Both the position numbers and the translations under genes were made by a program. 64,000 nucleotides of DNA from Heliopora coerulea (taxonomy: Eukaryota; Cnidaria; Anthozoa; Scleralcyonacea; Helioporidae). Below, piece after piece: positions 1-9,965 of this stretch. Within the stretch, counting starts at the first letter, position 1, and the number at the start of each line of letters is the position of its first letter. Location: positions 586,001-650,000 of the forward strand of contig JASJOG010000114.1 of NCBI GenBank assembly GCA_030142905.1, given 5' to 3'. The notes below the pieces were generated by a model, which was not told the DNA's origin, did no database searches, and worked only from the letters and a program-made list of their open reading frames with translations.

Positions 1-130
1 TCTGTCATTTCAACTGTGAAATCCTCTATATCTATAACAGCTGAAATTTCGTCTATTGTTCCATGTATAATAATACAATTTCTATTTATACTTTCAAATA
101 CTGTAATATTCCATCTATGTATAATATAAA

Positions 131-461
131 TTATTCTAATGTATCCAAAACTTTCAGTGGTTTTTCTTCCTTTACCAGTTTAGCTGCTACCTGTGGTTTA
201 TCATTAGAAATTACTGTCTCATCAGCTGAGCTGGAAGGCTTTTTACTTGTATAATACAGACTTACAACTGTTACTGCAACTCCTATAACATTTAATATTA
301 AGCTATAAGTAACAGTTCTGCTATTATTATCTATCTCCATTTGTTGTTCCTTATGAAGTTTTCTTTCTTTATTAAGTTGTGCTAAACGTTTTCCTGCTTC
401 AACTCTCTTAGGATCTTTCTCTTTTAAAAAGAGTGGTTATTTTAGGTGTTTCTTCAGACAT
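131..461 (-). pseudogene. Coiled-coil plus membrane-segment protein, frameshifted
   Basis: The start codon is at 461 and the reading frame shifts near 420-430, at an A/T-rich run; the downstream ORF (from 340) ends at 131. The N-terminal part is basic and resembles the GKRLA-containing charged stretch of the 146-aa protein at 24157-24597 of element B. It is followed by a membrane segment of about 20 residues. Function is unknown; a small membrane-anchored virion or assembly protein is an inference. Positions 1-130, just downstream, contain a short open minus-strand stretch running off the window edge that I cannot identify. Confidence 0.5.
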
Positions 462-544
462 CTTATAATATATCTTATATTTTATCTACCAGATATCTGT
501 CAATTATTTTACAGTTATCTGTAGATGGATCTATCAGTTATATA

Positions 545-886
545 CTAGTAATCTATCAACAGTCTATCAATTATCTGTAAATCTATCATATTTCTTTGAA
601 TTCCAATAATAGTTGGACATATATCTATCACTATATCATCTAGTACTTTTGTATCTGTTAAGAAAACTTTCTCATCATATGGAATACCTCTAAAGTACAT
701 TCTCAGTTGTACAAGGATTTTATTATAACTTGTATAAGCAAATCTACAACTGTCAATTTTTTTAGCTATATCAAACCTGGCAACATAACCTTGGATAATT
801 ACACCAACTCCAGTTATGGACAAACTTGCAAAATGTGTGAATGGAACAAGAGCACTTCCTGCAACTGTTAGAGACATTGATGACAT
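545..886 (-). CDS. Small conserved Polinton protein, 113 aa
   Basis: An uninterrupted 113-codon frame in otherwise decayed surroundings. The N-terminal half has a hydrophobic segment around residues 8-35 with an ITGVGVIIQG motif, followed by a cysteine- and tyrosine-containing helix-like stretch (FAYTSYN). The same arrangement (ITGLGVIVKG, then FAYQSYG) recurs at 12580-12771, so it is a family shared by copies A and E. I found no clear counterpart in element B. The product is probably a small membrane-associated protein; its role is unknown. Between 461 and 545 only a short AT-rich spacer is seen. Confidence 0.5.
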   Translation of the reverse strand: MSSMSLTVAGSALVPFTHFASLSITGVGVIIQGYVARFDIAKKIDSCRFAYTSYNKILVQLRMYFRGIPYDEKVFLTDTKVLDDIVIDICPTIIGIQRNMIDLQIIDRLLIDY

Positions 887-1077
887 ATTTAATGCTAATT
901 TTATTGTCTTTAACTACTTATATTTCCATTTGTAACAAGTTGCTAATTTATGGTAATATGAATACCAGTTTTTTAATTTATTTGTTTCTTCTTCTGTGAC
1001 CTTATTATGAATATCTAAATGTTTTATGGATTTTCTCATTTATATAGTATGCTATATTTTGCATTAAGATCTATTAT

Positions 1078-1180
1078 AATGAATCATTACTCTTAGTATA
1101 TATTTTTTCTTATAAAAGTCTATAGTTAGTAATTAGTCTAAGGTTTATAATAATAAATATACTTAAGAGTAATGATTCAT
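1078..1180. repeat. Inverted repeat with arms of about 27 bp
   Basis: The arms at about 1078-1104 and 1152-1180 are inverted copies around a GAATCATTACTCTTA core. A third, direct copy of the right-hand arm occurs at about 1801-1853. These bracket the Bro-N-like reading frame that starts at 1218. The unit may be a terminal repeat of a small insertion or a regulatory element. Otherwise 887-1217 shows no gene. Confidence 0.5.
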
Positions 1181-1217
1181 AAAAGGGTTTAAAGGAATGT
1201 TGATATATACTATTATA

Positions 1218-1560
1218 ATGGAATCTTTTAGAGACAATAAGTTGGGTTTTTATACTTTGGTTTACAAATCAAAAAATTCTGAAATATGGATTCAAGTGAA
1301 AGATATTTGTTTATCACTTGGATACAAGTAATTCAAAAGAAACCATCTATTCACAAGATAAGAGGTATCTTTGTTATTTTTAAATAAAGATGGAGTGAAT
1401 TAATTAAATAAGAGGAGAAAAACTGTTAAACAACTAATTAAATGGATTGGAAATGAAATATACAACAGCTTAGCTGCCAGCTTAACTGCTGGAAAGAAAA
1501 GAAATATTGTTAGAGTGTATAAAAAGGATTATAAAACACGAAAAAGTTTAAATTTAATTA
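1218..1560 (+). pseudogene. Bro-N-like domain remnant
   Basis: The frame begins with an ATG at 1218. Residues about 18-38 contain an IWIQVKDICLSLGYK stretch resembling the core of the Bro-N domain of baculovirus repeated ORF proteins, which are DNA-binding proteins found in many large DNA viruses and mobile elements. A stop follows immediately and the remainder is full of stops and frame changes. The gene lies inside the fibre/membrane side of degraded copy A, between AGAGTAATGATTCAT repeats, suggesting a separate insertion. The assignment rests on one motif only. From 1560 to 1870 I see only broken coding traces. Confidence 0.4.
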
Positions 1561-1869
1561 ATATAAAAAATATTCAAAGAAGTCAGTAAGCAGAGCTTTT
1601 AAATATGAAAAAAACGAATTCTGAAGCAATAAAAGAAGTACTTGAAGATGCTGAATTGAATTATTATGGTTAGATGACTATTTAACAAAAGATAAAAAAT
1701 ATAATAATGTATTTAGAAAGTATTATGATGACACTTATTATGAAAATGTTGATGAAAATAAAAAAACCTAAAGAATTATTTTTATTTACATATGTTTGTT
1801 ATAAAAGTCTAAGATTTTTATAATAAATATACCATTAGAGTGATGATTCATTATCACTTTATAGGCTCA

Positions 1870-2530
1870 TGATTGATTTTAAACCACTTTTCACAGATAC
1901 ATTTATGATGCAGAAGAATATCAGATTCTTACATTTTATGTCTATAAAGAATGAACATTGGTATATCCCCTTTTAATGAAACAACACCAGTGAGATTTAT
2001 ATCACCAATTATCATCCTACTACTTCCTGTAGTTGTAATAGTAGTGAGAGAACCTAGTTTTTGTCTATTACAGTAGACAAAAGAACCATTAGTCCCTGCT
2101 GATTGATTACAAGGAATACTTAAGCAGATCCATTTATTTACTTCACTTAGACTTGCTTTGTTCTTATGTCCCTATTGAACGGTCTTGGACAGTTGGTCCT
2201 ATTGTTGCATAATTACCTCCTTAACTTACCATTAAATCTTTATTAGGTGGTGGTAGAAATTACACAAATTTATCATTACCAAATAAACCATTTCTATGCC
2301 AATATGCATTAGCATCAAATGCATGCAAACGGTACACTATGAAAACTTTACATATATCAGATTCACTAGGTTTTGGATTTAAATTAATGTATGAAGTTAA
2401 ATGTTTATTACCATTCAATTTTAAGAAATATCTGTTATTAACTCTCTCTGCTTTTGTAAATAACAATGGCTGACTTGCAGTATTACTAATTTTTGCAATG
2501 TCTGGCAGATAAACTTTGATTGAATATTCT
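1870..2530 (-). pseudogene. Fibre head (lectin-like) domain remnant
   Basis: Minus-strand translation matches the C-terminal head of the element B fibre gene (22260-22893): a YFLKLNGN start, a KVFIVYRL strand, a SFVYCN strand followed by an IIGDI strand, and a terminal segment corresponding to the KEILFYHYVLC region. The longest open stretch is 2260-2466. The tail-fibre repeats found upstream in element B are not recognisable here. In viruses such heads bind host receptors; that role is an inference from domain position. Multiple frameshifts make this a relic. Confidence 0.6.
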
Positions 2531-2639
2531 AGAAACCTTTCTTGTACTGCTGTCTGCTATACTAACCTCTGATGAGCTACCACGATCAAATTTATGTATA
2601 ACAGATGCTGATCAATCAGAGAATTCCATACATATATTC

Positions 2640-3290
2640 AACATTTTATCATTTCCATCTAATCTTCTTAGTATTATTCTTATTGTAAAGTACACATGGA
2701 AACGTATTAAAGACATTATAATTGAATGTATATCTTCTTTTGGCATGAGATGCTGTATTGACATACCACAGAGAATATCAGGTGATAATAAATCTCATCA
2801 TGCCATGTTCATTTTCTATAAGAAGTTGTTATATCTGGTAACAATGGTAATTTAGACATAAAAAATCCTTATTATTAACATACACTCAAAAATTATTTAT
2901 TGAGTAATTAAGAACATAACAACTGGGATATTTCCGAGGAATGTGATTACCATCTGTGTCATCAATTGGTTTGGACTCTGGTAACTTTTGTATTGTTCTG
3001 TTTGATAACCATATTTTGGGATATTTATTTACAGATAGATTTTCCAGTGGTATAACACCTAAACTGTTGGTCGTTCCATGTAATTCCTTTTTATAACTCT
3101 GAAATCTTGGATCTATTATTTTTATCCATGTGTTGTATTTTGGTGTTACTTTATAATAAATGTCTATAGATTTCATTGTTTTTTCATCATTTTCTAAATT
3201 ATATCCAAAAGCAAAATTATCTGGATTACCATATGGATACTCTTTTTTGAATACTTTAATTGCATCATTTTTTATCTTCTCACTAACCAT
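2640..3290 (-). pseudogene. 506-aa-type Polinton protein, truncated
   Basis: The open N-terminal 134 codons (2886-3290) align in pattern with the first part of the 506-aa protein of element B: a KKYPYGxPxxFxFGY-like opening, a KIW motif, and a CYVLNYSINNF segment equal to the YVLSYPINQF region. Weaker matches continue leftward to about 2640 with stops, then coding similarity switches abruptly to the fibre head. About 60% of the protein is missing. Transcription starts at the symmetrical promoter shared with the penton gene. Confidence 0.65.
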
Positions 3291-3314
3291 ATATAATATA
3301 CGATATTATATATG
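3288..3314. promoter_or_regulatory. Symmetrical divergent promoter containing both start codons (copy A)
   Basis: A perfect inverted repeat: 12-bp arms (CATATATAATAT and its complement) separated by ACG. The outermost three bases of each arm are the start codons of the flanking divergent genes, the 506-aa-type gene (minus, from 3290) and the penton gene (plus, from 3312). There is therefore room for almost no 5' leader. The same design, with different bases, recurs in element B at 19188-19211. Confidence 0.65.
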
Positions 3315-4210
3315 AAGAGATTAATTGTACTTATAGAAGGTCAATCTAAGGAAATTGAACTGGATGAGTCCTTTTTAATAACACATGAAAATCCATATCT
3401 ATTAGTTAACCCTTTGCCTGTCCTGTGCATCACGTATGACACACGCTGGACGTCTGAGAGATAACATCAAACAAAGACTAGACAGGCAAAGGGTTAATAT
3501 GCCTATTTTGCATGTTTTTTGCTGGGCTTTATTATTTCTTCTTTGTGTATGAGACTGTAATATTTCGACTTTTAACCCTTTACCTGTCTAGCCTTTGTTT
3601 GATATTATCGCTCAGACGTCCATTGTGTGTCATATGTGATGCACGGGACAAGCAAAGGGTTAAGAAGGCAACTGTTTTTTGGAAGTATGTTAATATTTCT
3701 TCTGGAATAGGTAATAATGAAATCACATATAATAATGTTAAAAAGAGTATTGAAGATGAATATTGGACTTTTTATATGCTTTAAGAAGAGATTGAGAGTT
3801 ATGGAAATGTGACATTAGAAGCCAATAAATATAATGGAAAATGTAGTATAACTTCCGATAATACAGTTAATTTGAAGAATTTAGGTCCTATTTTAGGATT
3901 TAATAAAAACCAGGTAATAAATACCAACACAAAAACAGTTACTGGAAAACAAGTGGATATTAATAATGGTTTGGAATATATAGAAATATCATGTAGTTTG
4001 GTTAAAATGCAAGAAAACATCAATTCAAATGAAAAGAAAAATGATGTTATAGTAGTATTACCAATAACAAGTACACATACATTAAAAGGCAGTGTACAAC
4101 ATTTTGATATTGAATCTAGAGTGCCGATAGACAAAGAAGTTATAAATAAAATTGATTTTAAAATCACAAAGAATGCTGGTAAAGTTCTGTTGGATTTATA
4201 CCTTATGTAA
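3312..4210 (+). pseudogene. Penton-type (single jelly-roll) minor capsid protein, interrupted
   Basis: The start and first about 30 codons lie at 3312-3405. The gene is then split by MITE sequence (3406-3663) and resumes at 3664, with another frame change near 3782. The C-terminal 133 codons are open (3809-4210). Shared features with the element B penton are LGPILGFNKNQVI, the INNGLEYIEISC strand and the ITSTHTLKGSV strand, typical of Polinton/adintovirus minor capsid proteins forming the virion vertices. In this copy the gene precedes the integrase in the same direction, unlike in element B. Confidence 0.65.
3406..3663. mobile_element. Pair of 84-bp piggyBac-like MITEs with TTAA target sites
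   Basis: Two units, 3410-3493 and 3576-3659, in opposite orientation. Each is flanked on both sides by TTAA (3406-3409, 3494-3497, 3572-3575, 3660-3663) and each has its own terminal inverted repeat, CCCTTTGCCTGTC or close variants. TTAA duplication and CCCTTTG-type ends are characteristic of piggyBac-group elements. Together the two copies form a large palindrome. The 74-bp spacer includes a stretch (about 3515-3550) that also occurs at the right edge of the Penelope copy at 32680-32725. Confidence 0.7.
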
Positions 4211-4215
4211 TTTAT

Positions 4216-5218
4216 ATGGATAAAAGACATAAAGCTGGAACAAGGATTGAGAGATATTTATTACAATCCAAAAACTAGTCATCAGAGAGATTATACAAAA
4301 AAGCATTAGAAAATGGATTAAATGTAAATAGAAAACTTGTAAAAGAATGGTTAAAATCACAAGACACATACACTATATATAACCAGTTGTTAGAAAACAT
4401 AAGTTTAGAAAGACATATGTAGATTACCTTGGTGAACAAATTCAAATGGACCTGGTAGATATGGGCAAGTATAAAAATCAAAATAAAGGATATTATTAGA
4501 TATTAACAGCTGTTGAGATTCTTAGCAGATATGCATTTGCTATACCTGTTTATAATATGACTAAAGCAGTTACAGAACTATTAAAACAATTTAAGAACCT
4601 TTTTGACAATGGAAAAGAGTTTTATAATGTTGGTGTAGAAACATTATTAGAAAAACATGAAGTAGGGTACTTTTCCATGAAGTCGGATAAAAAAGCAGCT
4701 ATTGTAGAAAGATTTAACAGAACATTTAAAACTGCTATGTGGAAATATTTTTACAGTAAAGGAACTTATAAATGGATTGACATCTTGGATCAGTTGGTGT
4801 ATAATAATACTAAGCATAGCACTCTGTTAACAAAAAGACGAGGTTTGGACAACTCTATATGGTTATGTTAATGCTGAGTCACCATTACCTAAATTTAAGG
4901 TAGGAGATATGGTTCATATCTCTAAATATGAATCTGCTTTTACTAAAGGTTATGAGGCTAACTTCACAGAAGAATTGTTCGAAGCAATTAAGGTTATATG
5001 TGGTTATCCAAATGTGTATTAAATAAAAGACTTGGAAGATGAGCCGATTATTGGGAAGTTTTATGAAGAGGAGTTGTCAGGTGTTAACAATAGAGATTAT
5101 GTTTATAGAGTAGATAAAAAAGGTAAAAGGTAAAAAGATGGTTTTAGTGAAATGGCTGGGTTATGATAGTAAACATAACAGCTGGATTCCAGAAAGTAAT
5201 ATTCATAACATAGAGTAA
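4216..5218 (+). pseudogene. Polinton integrase (rve) with chromodomain, broken
   Basis: Retroviral-type integrase of the Polinton class. Recognisable parts in order are an N-terminal helical region with a LYKKALENGLNVNRK segment, the first catalytic aspartate in QMDLVDMG, a partly deleted second aspartate region (DNGKEFYNVGV), the catalytic glutamate in IVERFNR, and a C-terminal chromodomain-like WLGYDSKHNSWIPE. There are stops or frameshifts near 4285, 4420, 4498, 4870, 5020 and 5130. The FGKYPKVAQF-type segment around the second aspartate is missing. Integrase joins element ends to host DNA; this one cannot function. Confidence 0.8.
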
Positions 5219-5260
5219 TATATATTATATATAGCTGAAAAAGGATTCAATGACTTTGAA

Positions 5261-6440
5261 ATGGACAACATAGTTAGAAAGTATCCAGAATATGATGATA
5301 TGAATGAACAAGAGTTAAATAAATATTATAATCTTATACGGAAGCCTTTAAATTTATTAAAAAGTGGCACTAACCCTCAAGATGAACAATTTGTTAATGT
5401 TAAAGAAAGGATTGATAACATTGATCGAATATAAAGGAAATAGACAGAACAGCTCTGCTGTTGAGACCACCTTCACTGATAATAAAGATAATAAAGATAG
5501 TAAGACTGTCACTATAAAAAGAACAGGAAGTAACAGCTCAGCTGTAAGAAGCTATTCAGCCCCTAAAGTAGACATAACAGCTGAGCTGCCAGCTGAACCT
5601 GAAAATGAAAAAATATTTGCCGTTGAAGACTTTATAAGAAGAAACTATGATGAAAATTTCAAGCTTGATCCAATAAATAATGAAAAAGCACTTGAATTAA
5701 TACAGAACAATAAAAAAAAAAACAGATAAAAATAATAACATAACATTTAAACCATTAACTAGTATAAATAAACATGGAAAACAATAAATAGTACTATAGA
5801 GAAATAAAAAAGTTGAATTAAAATTCAATACTGCAGAAAGAACAAAGGATGCTGTTAAACAATTTAAGAACTTGATAAAGGAATGATAGAGATGAAATGG
5901 TTGATACAACTATAGAGTACACATCAATCAATAGGTTAACACCAGAAGAAAACTGAGAATTGGAAGGTGTATTAAACCCACCAGAAAGCATTGATAAGTC
6001 AACAAGACCAGGAATTCTTAAAGTTCAAGCAGACCACATACAAGACACTTTAGACAAGACAATAGAAGAAAGAGATAATACAACTAATCCCAAGGAATTC
6101 ATAGAGCTAGAGGAATGAGTTATTGGTTTATGAGAAGCTAGAGATAAAACCATTAATCAAATACAATTAGAAGAAGTAAGAGAGCAACAGGAGGAAGACA
6201 TATCAAGATTACAACGTTTTAAAAAGTGGGCAAAAGAAAACATGGTTGGATTGTCAGCATTAGCAGTATCAATTGCAGGTATTATAACTACTATTATTAT
6301 TGGTGCTAGAAAGGCTATTCTGAGTGGTTCACAAGCAACTGGGAAATTTGCAAAAGCTAGGATCATTAATAGCTCCTTTACTTAACATATTAGCACAAGC
6401 TATCTCATTAAGTGCTAAAGGATTGGCATGGCTTGCAAGT
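5261..6440 (+). pseudogene. 430-aa-type virion protein with membrane-active C-terminus, broken
   Basis: Related to the 430-aa protein at 16712-18004. The N-terminal part is hydrophilic. The clearest match is near the C-terminus (about 6200-6370): an RLQRFKKWAKENMVGLSAL segment followed by a hydrophobic helix and a glycine/alanine-rich amphipathic stretch. The open part 5364-5729 encodes two copies of an NSSAV motif, each generated by a CAGC-N3-GCTG palindrome. Several stops and frame changes follow. It is probably an internal virion protein, possibly membrane-active; the function is inferred from composition only. Confidence 0.6.
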
Positions 6441-6526
6441 AATTTGTGGGTGTTTGTAGTAGCATTTACATTATGTTTAGTTTGAGCAGCTAAGCTGGAA
6501 TATAGGAAACGAATTAATTCTGGAAT

Positions 6527-6546
6527 TCCGGGAATTAATTCCCGGA
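6527..6546. promoter_or_regulatory. Perfect 20-bp palindrome before the copy A capsid gene
   Basis: TCCGGGAATTAATTCCCGGA is fully self-complementary and lies 17 bp before the ATG of the capsid pseudogene, in the gap after the 430-aa-type gene. It may be a terminator for the upstream gene or a binding site for the downstream one; neither is shown by sequence. Confidence 0.4.
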
Positions 6547-6562
6547 TTTAAAAAATAGTAAA

Positions 6563-7697
6563 ATGGCTACTGTGAAAGGTGAAAGAACAAATCATGTTGT
6601 CACTTTTAATCCAAATAAAGCAAGTCCTGGAGAAGAACTGTATATGGACATTTGTTTGGTACTTGGAAATCTCCATCTTTTGTTCACTTTTAAAGTCAGT
6701 AATACAAAATAGTGGTTTCTTAATAATTTATCTAAAATGTTACAAAAAAGACTTAGAATAAGACTTGCAGGAGAGACAGTTTATGATAACAATGCAGAAA
6801 ATATGTATGATGTGTATAAAGACCTTTGGAAAACCAATTCTCAAAGATTGGATATGATTGAATATGGTATTGCAAGTAAAAATATTAGAAAACTGATATC
6901 AAAACAACAAGTGGAGATGGACAGAAAGTAAGTGATGCATTCATGTTTAGTACTTATGGAAATAAACAACATTTGTTTGGATAAAATAATCTGTGAGCAT
7001 GGTCTGTATGCACCATTTTTTTATGAAGAATAATTTTTGTTATGCTCTAACACTACCTGAATCAAATGAAGTAACGACTGTCCAAAATGGTCAAACTCTT
7101 GGAAGTTACACATTGGAAGACTTACAACTGGAATGTGAGACAATAGAAAATATGGAACTAGCCAATGAAATAGCAGAAAAATAATCTATTGGTAGATCAC
7201 TTTCTAATAAACGTATAACACCCATGAAGACCATTGTTTGGGAAGCTGCTAGCACATTAATGAATGAAAATATAAATATACCAAGAAAATCCATAAAGCA
7301 ATTGTTTTATTGTCGATTAAACAGAGTAGAGTAGACAGTGAGGAGTACATAATATCCAAATATAACTGAAATGAAATTAATAATTGAAGGAGTTCCAAAT
7401 AGTGTGTATTGTCAAGGAATACCCAGTAATAGATTTTATGGAGAAAAGGAAGGAAAGGACCAGTTTATGACTGTGGAAAAGTTCTATAAGGATAAATTAG
7501 CTCTGGTTATTGACCTTAGAAGTCATGAAAAAGTGAATAAAACTGCACATGGAAAGAAAATTGTAAATACACAAAATGGTGTTTCATTGGAGATTAAAAA
7601 GAAAGCACATACTGGAAATATTAATTGTAATATTTTTGTTGTCTCTGATGGACTAGTTAATTTCATTAATAAAGATCTCAAAAGTATCCAATATTAG
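6563..7697 (+). pseudogene. Major capsid protein (double jelly-roll, hexon-like), broken
   Basis: Matches the 412-aa capsid protein of element B along its length in successive frames: an RTNHVVTFNPNKASPGEELY opening, an RLAGETVYDNNAENMYDVYKD segment, an MIEYGIASKNIRKLIS segment, LEDLQLECETIENMELANE, and a C-terminal FVVSDGLVNFINKDLKSIQY. Four open fragments remain (6579-6761, 6737-6931, 6993-7184, 7371-7697). The protein builds the icosahedral shell in Polinton-type viruses; this copy is inactive. It starts 118 bp after the 430-aa-type relic and is followed directly by the ATPase. Confidence 0.75.
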
Positions 7698-7708
7698 ATA
7701 TTATACAA

Positions 7709-8244
7709 ATGTCTGTAAAAGGTACACCTTTTAATATGATTATTACAGAAATGACAGGTTGTGGAAAGACTAATTATCTTCTTAATTTTATAGAAAAGTA
7801 ATATAAGAACCACTTTGATTACATTATAATATGTCCAACTTTCTCCTGGAATAAACCTTATGAGAACTGGAAATACATGAATGACCCAGATATAATTATA
7901 ATTGAGTGTGGGCAAGATTACATTGATAATATGCTTATATTTGCTTCAAAAACATACTGAGGAACTAATAGTTTAATAATTTTAGATGACTGTGCGTGTA
8001 GTTCAGATGTTAAGAAAAGAGTCAGTGAATTGGTAAAATTAGGATTTGGAGCAAGACAGTCTTTCGACAACAGTAATAACCCAACAATTGAGTACTTTTT
8101 ATAATCCCAATAGATGATTATATGAATGGTGTTAGTAAGGAAGAGATAAGTAGAATAATAGATGCACTAAAAAATAACAAGTATTCTGTATTAGAGATCA
8201 ATTTAAATTATCCATATGAATATAGAATATGTGGTATTGTATAA
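7709..8244 (+). pseudogene. FtsK/HerA-type genome-packaging ATPase, broken
   Basis: The opening segment includes a Walker A motif with one altered glycine position (EMTGCGKT, where element B has GMTACGKT), then an ICPTFSWNKPYENWKY segment and Walker B (SLIILDDCA). Stops or shifts occur near 7799, 7960 and 8060. The ATPase pumps DNA into capsids in adeno-, pox- and Polinton-type viruses. It lies 12 bp after the capsid gene and before the 139-aa-type gene, the same block as in element B. Confidence 0.75.
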
Positions 8245-8295
8245 ATCCGTAGTAAAACATACAAAGAAAACATTAAAGAACTGGAAGATTAAATC

Positions 8296-8763
8296 AAAAC
8301 CACAGAAATAGATGTTGACAGCGGAGCTGATTTGCAAGATGAGATTGAAAGGAAAAGGGAAGAATTAATAAAATTAGCAGAAGATGGACAGTTTGATAAA
8401 AGTTTAAAACCATAAAGAAAGCCAAGTAATAAGATCATAGAAAAATATTATGAATATGAAAGGAAAAGAATGCAAAAAGCGAATGAATTTATAACTGACC
8501 AATTAATAAGTTTGCATGCAATAGAAAAACCAGAAGTATTATCTGAAGAATTACAGAAAGATGACTTATTAAAAAGTGATGTTATAAAAGTTGTGGAAAA
8601 GATAAGTCCTTATATTCCATGTCTTGGATTTTTATCTGGAGGTACTACCACTGGGAAACATATACATGACCATGAAAAGAATAAAAATAAAAGCGAAGTT
8701 AAACTTACTGAGATTCCTATGGAAGTTGACAGTGGAGCAAATAATCCACAAACAAATGAGTAA
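8296..8763 (+). pseudogene. 139-aa-type small Polinton protein
   Basis: Homologous to the minus-strand gene at 14134-14676. Shared features are KREELIKLAEDG near the start, a helical middle, and a hydrophobic, glycine-rich end (SPYIPCLGFLSGG followed by GKHI). The last 97 codons are open; a stop interrupts near 8413. The same family occurs at 59846-60416 and 62571-63092, always directly after the ATPase, so the linkage is conserved. The function is unknown; a small helical protein with a short hydrophobic hairpin is all that can be seen. Confidence 0.6.
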
Positions 8764-8816
8764 ATACACATTTTTAATCAAAAGTATGCAATCTAAAAGC
8801 TAAGCTTTAATCTAAG

Positions 8817-9000
8817 AGTAGTATAGAGATGGAGGTCCATTTTATGGACATTTGGTAGTCTTGAGTTTTTAACAAAAACTAAGGCATTCATTTGAAAACA
8901 TTAAAATTACCAAAAAAAGGGGGTGATTTCCCTGTAGGGGGGGTACAGGGTTTTTCACCTAATGGACAGGTGTGCTCGTACCTCCCATCTCTATGCTACT
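8817..9000. repeat. 184-bp MITE-like unit with Polinton-like termini
   Basis: Begins AGTAGTATAGAGATGG and ends with the near-exact inverse (CCATCTCTATGCTACT). The first bases resemble the terminus of element B (AGTAGTCTATATAG). The interior holds no gene and includes a G/C-run stretch near 8930-8950. No matching 6-bp duplication was found in the immediate flanks (TCTAAG versus GATATG). It could be a Polinton-derived non-autonomous element or fused element ends. The rest of 8764-9094 shows no gene. Confidence 0.5.
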
Positions 9001-9094
9001 GATATGGACTCTTGTAAATTTATGATTGTTGAAGAACCTTCTGACGACACAGTTAATTTTCACATATTAATGTATTATACAGTATATTATAAAA

Positions 9095-9960
9095 ATGGTT
9101 AACAAATTAAGACCTGAAGCTGAGAAACTACTCTACAAGAGATATCCAAAAGGGGATGCTTCCAACTTTGTTTTTGGGTATAACACAGACAAAACTGAAA
9201 CAAAATTACTGTTTATTGATATATATATCTCAAATCCAATCTTTTAAATATCACTGATCCAAGATTGAAAGGTAATAAAGAATAGATGTCATATTTGTAT
9301 GGTAGTCCATATCCTAAAATCTGGAGAGGTGGTGATACTGTTATACATTTAGCAAAGGGAAAAACAAAAGAACTTATCCAACAAACAGTATTGATTTCTA
9401 TTATGATAACTTGCCCACCAATATTGTTTTAAATGATCTGGTTAATAACTCTTGCATTTATGTGAACTATAGAGATTATTTTATGAGTGGTCATCCAAAA
9501 TTGAGTATAATGAGTGATTATAATGCTGAGTGGAATATGAAAGAATCATACTATCAGTTGATTGTGGCAACATGGATTGCTTTATATGCTTGTGGTGTAT
9601 CTATACAACATTTACAATTCAGTGATAATATTCCAAAACAGATTACCAGTTTAATGAGATTTCATATCTATTTCACAATTTGAAGTGATAGATAATACTT
9701 AAATAAATAACATAATTATTAAATCAAAGCATAGAATCATATTTACTGTACACTGCATTCTTGGTGCTCAATCTAGATCTAAACAATCTATTATTAGGTT
9801 CATCAAGACCAAACACCATCCCATCATCTAGAACCTATAAATCAACCAACAAATATTCAAGAAACAAAAACTATCAACACCAGCAATAATGATTTAGTCA
9901 TTGCATTAGTAATATCTGGTATTTCCGGATATTTAATTAGTAAATACATCGTATTATATA
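9095..9960 (+). pseudogene. 506-aa-type Polinton protein (copy E), internally deleted
   Basis: Starts at an ATG preceded by TATTATAAAA. The opening (RYPKGDASNFVFGYN) and the central open block 9411-9683 (NYRDYFMSGHPKLSIMSDY, then the VSIQHLQFSDNIPKQITS motif) match the element B protein. A jump then leads to an AQSRSKQSI-like segment near 9770 and a terminal hydrophobic segment near 9900-9955. About 150 residues of the middle are missing and there are several stops. A fibre-gene start follows at 9966. Confidence 0.65.
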
Positions 9961-9965
9961 AAAAC

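Larger units (their letters stand above)
131..8763. mobile_element. Degraded Polinton/Maverick copy A
   Basis: A run of Polinton-type gene relics, each recognisable by translated similarity to the better-preserved genes of element B in this window. Leftward from 3290 lie the 506-aa-type, fibre-head and small membrane genes; rightward from 3312 lie penton, integrase, 430-aa-type, major capsid, ATPase and 139-aa-type genes. No DNA polymerase relic was found. Almost every gene has several stops and frameshifts, so the copy is long dead. Its outer ends were not securely located: the left end may lie outside the window, and a 184-bp unit with Polinton-like termini follows at 8817-9000. Compared with element B, the penton gene is on the other side of the divergent promoter. 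Confidence 0.8.

Noticed and set aside
3799..4230. 143-aa minus-strand open frame
   Set aside because: It is the antisense shadow of the penton relic at 3809-4210, whose plus-strand translation matches another penton in the window.
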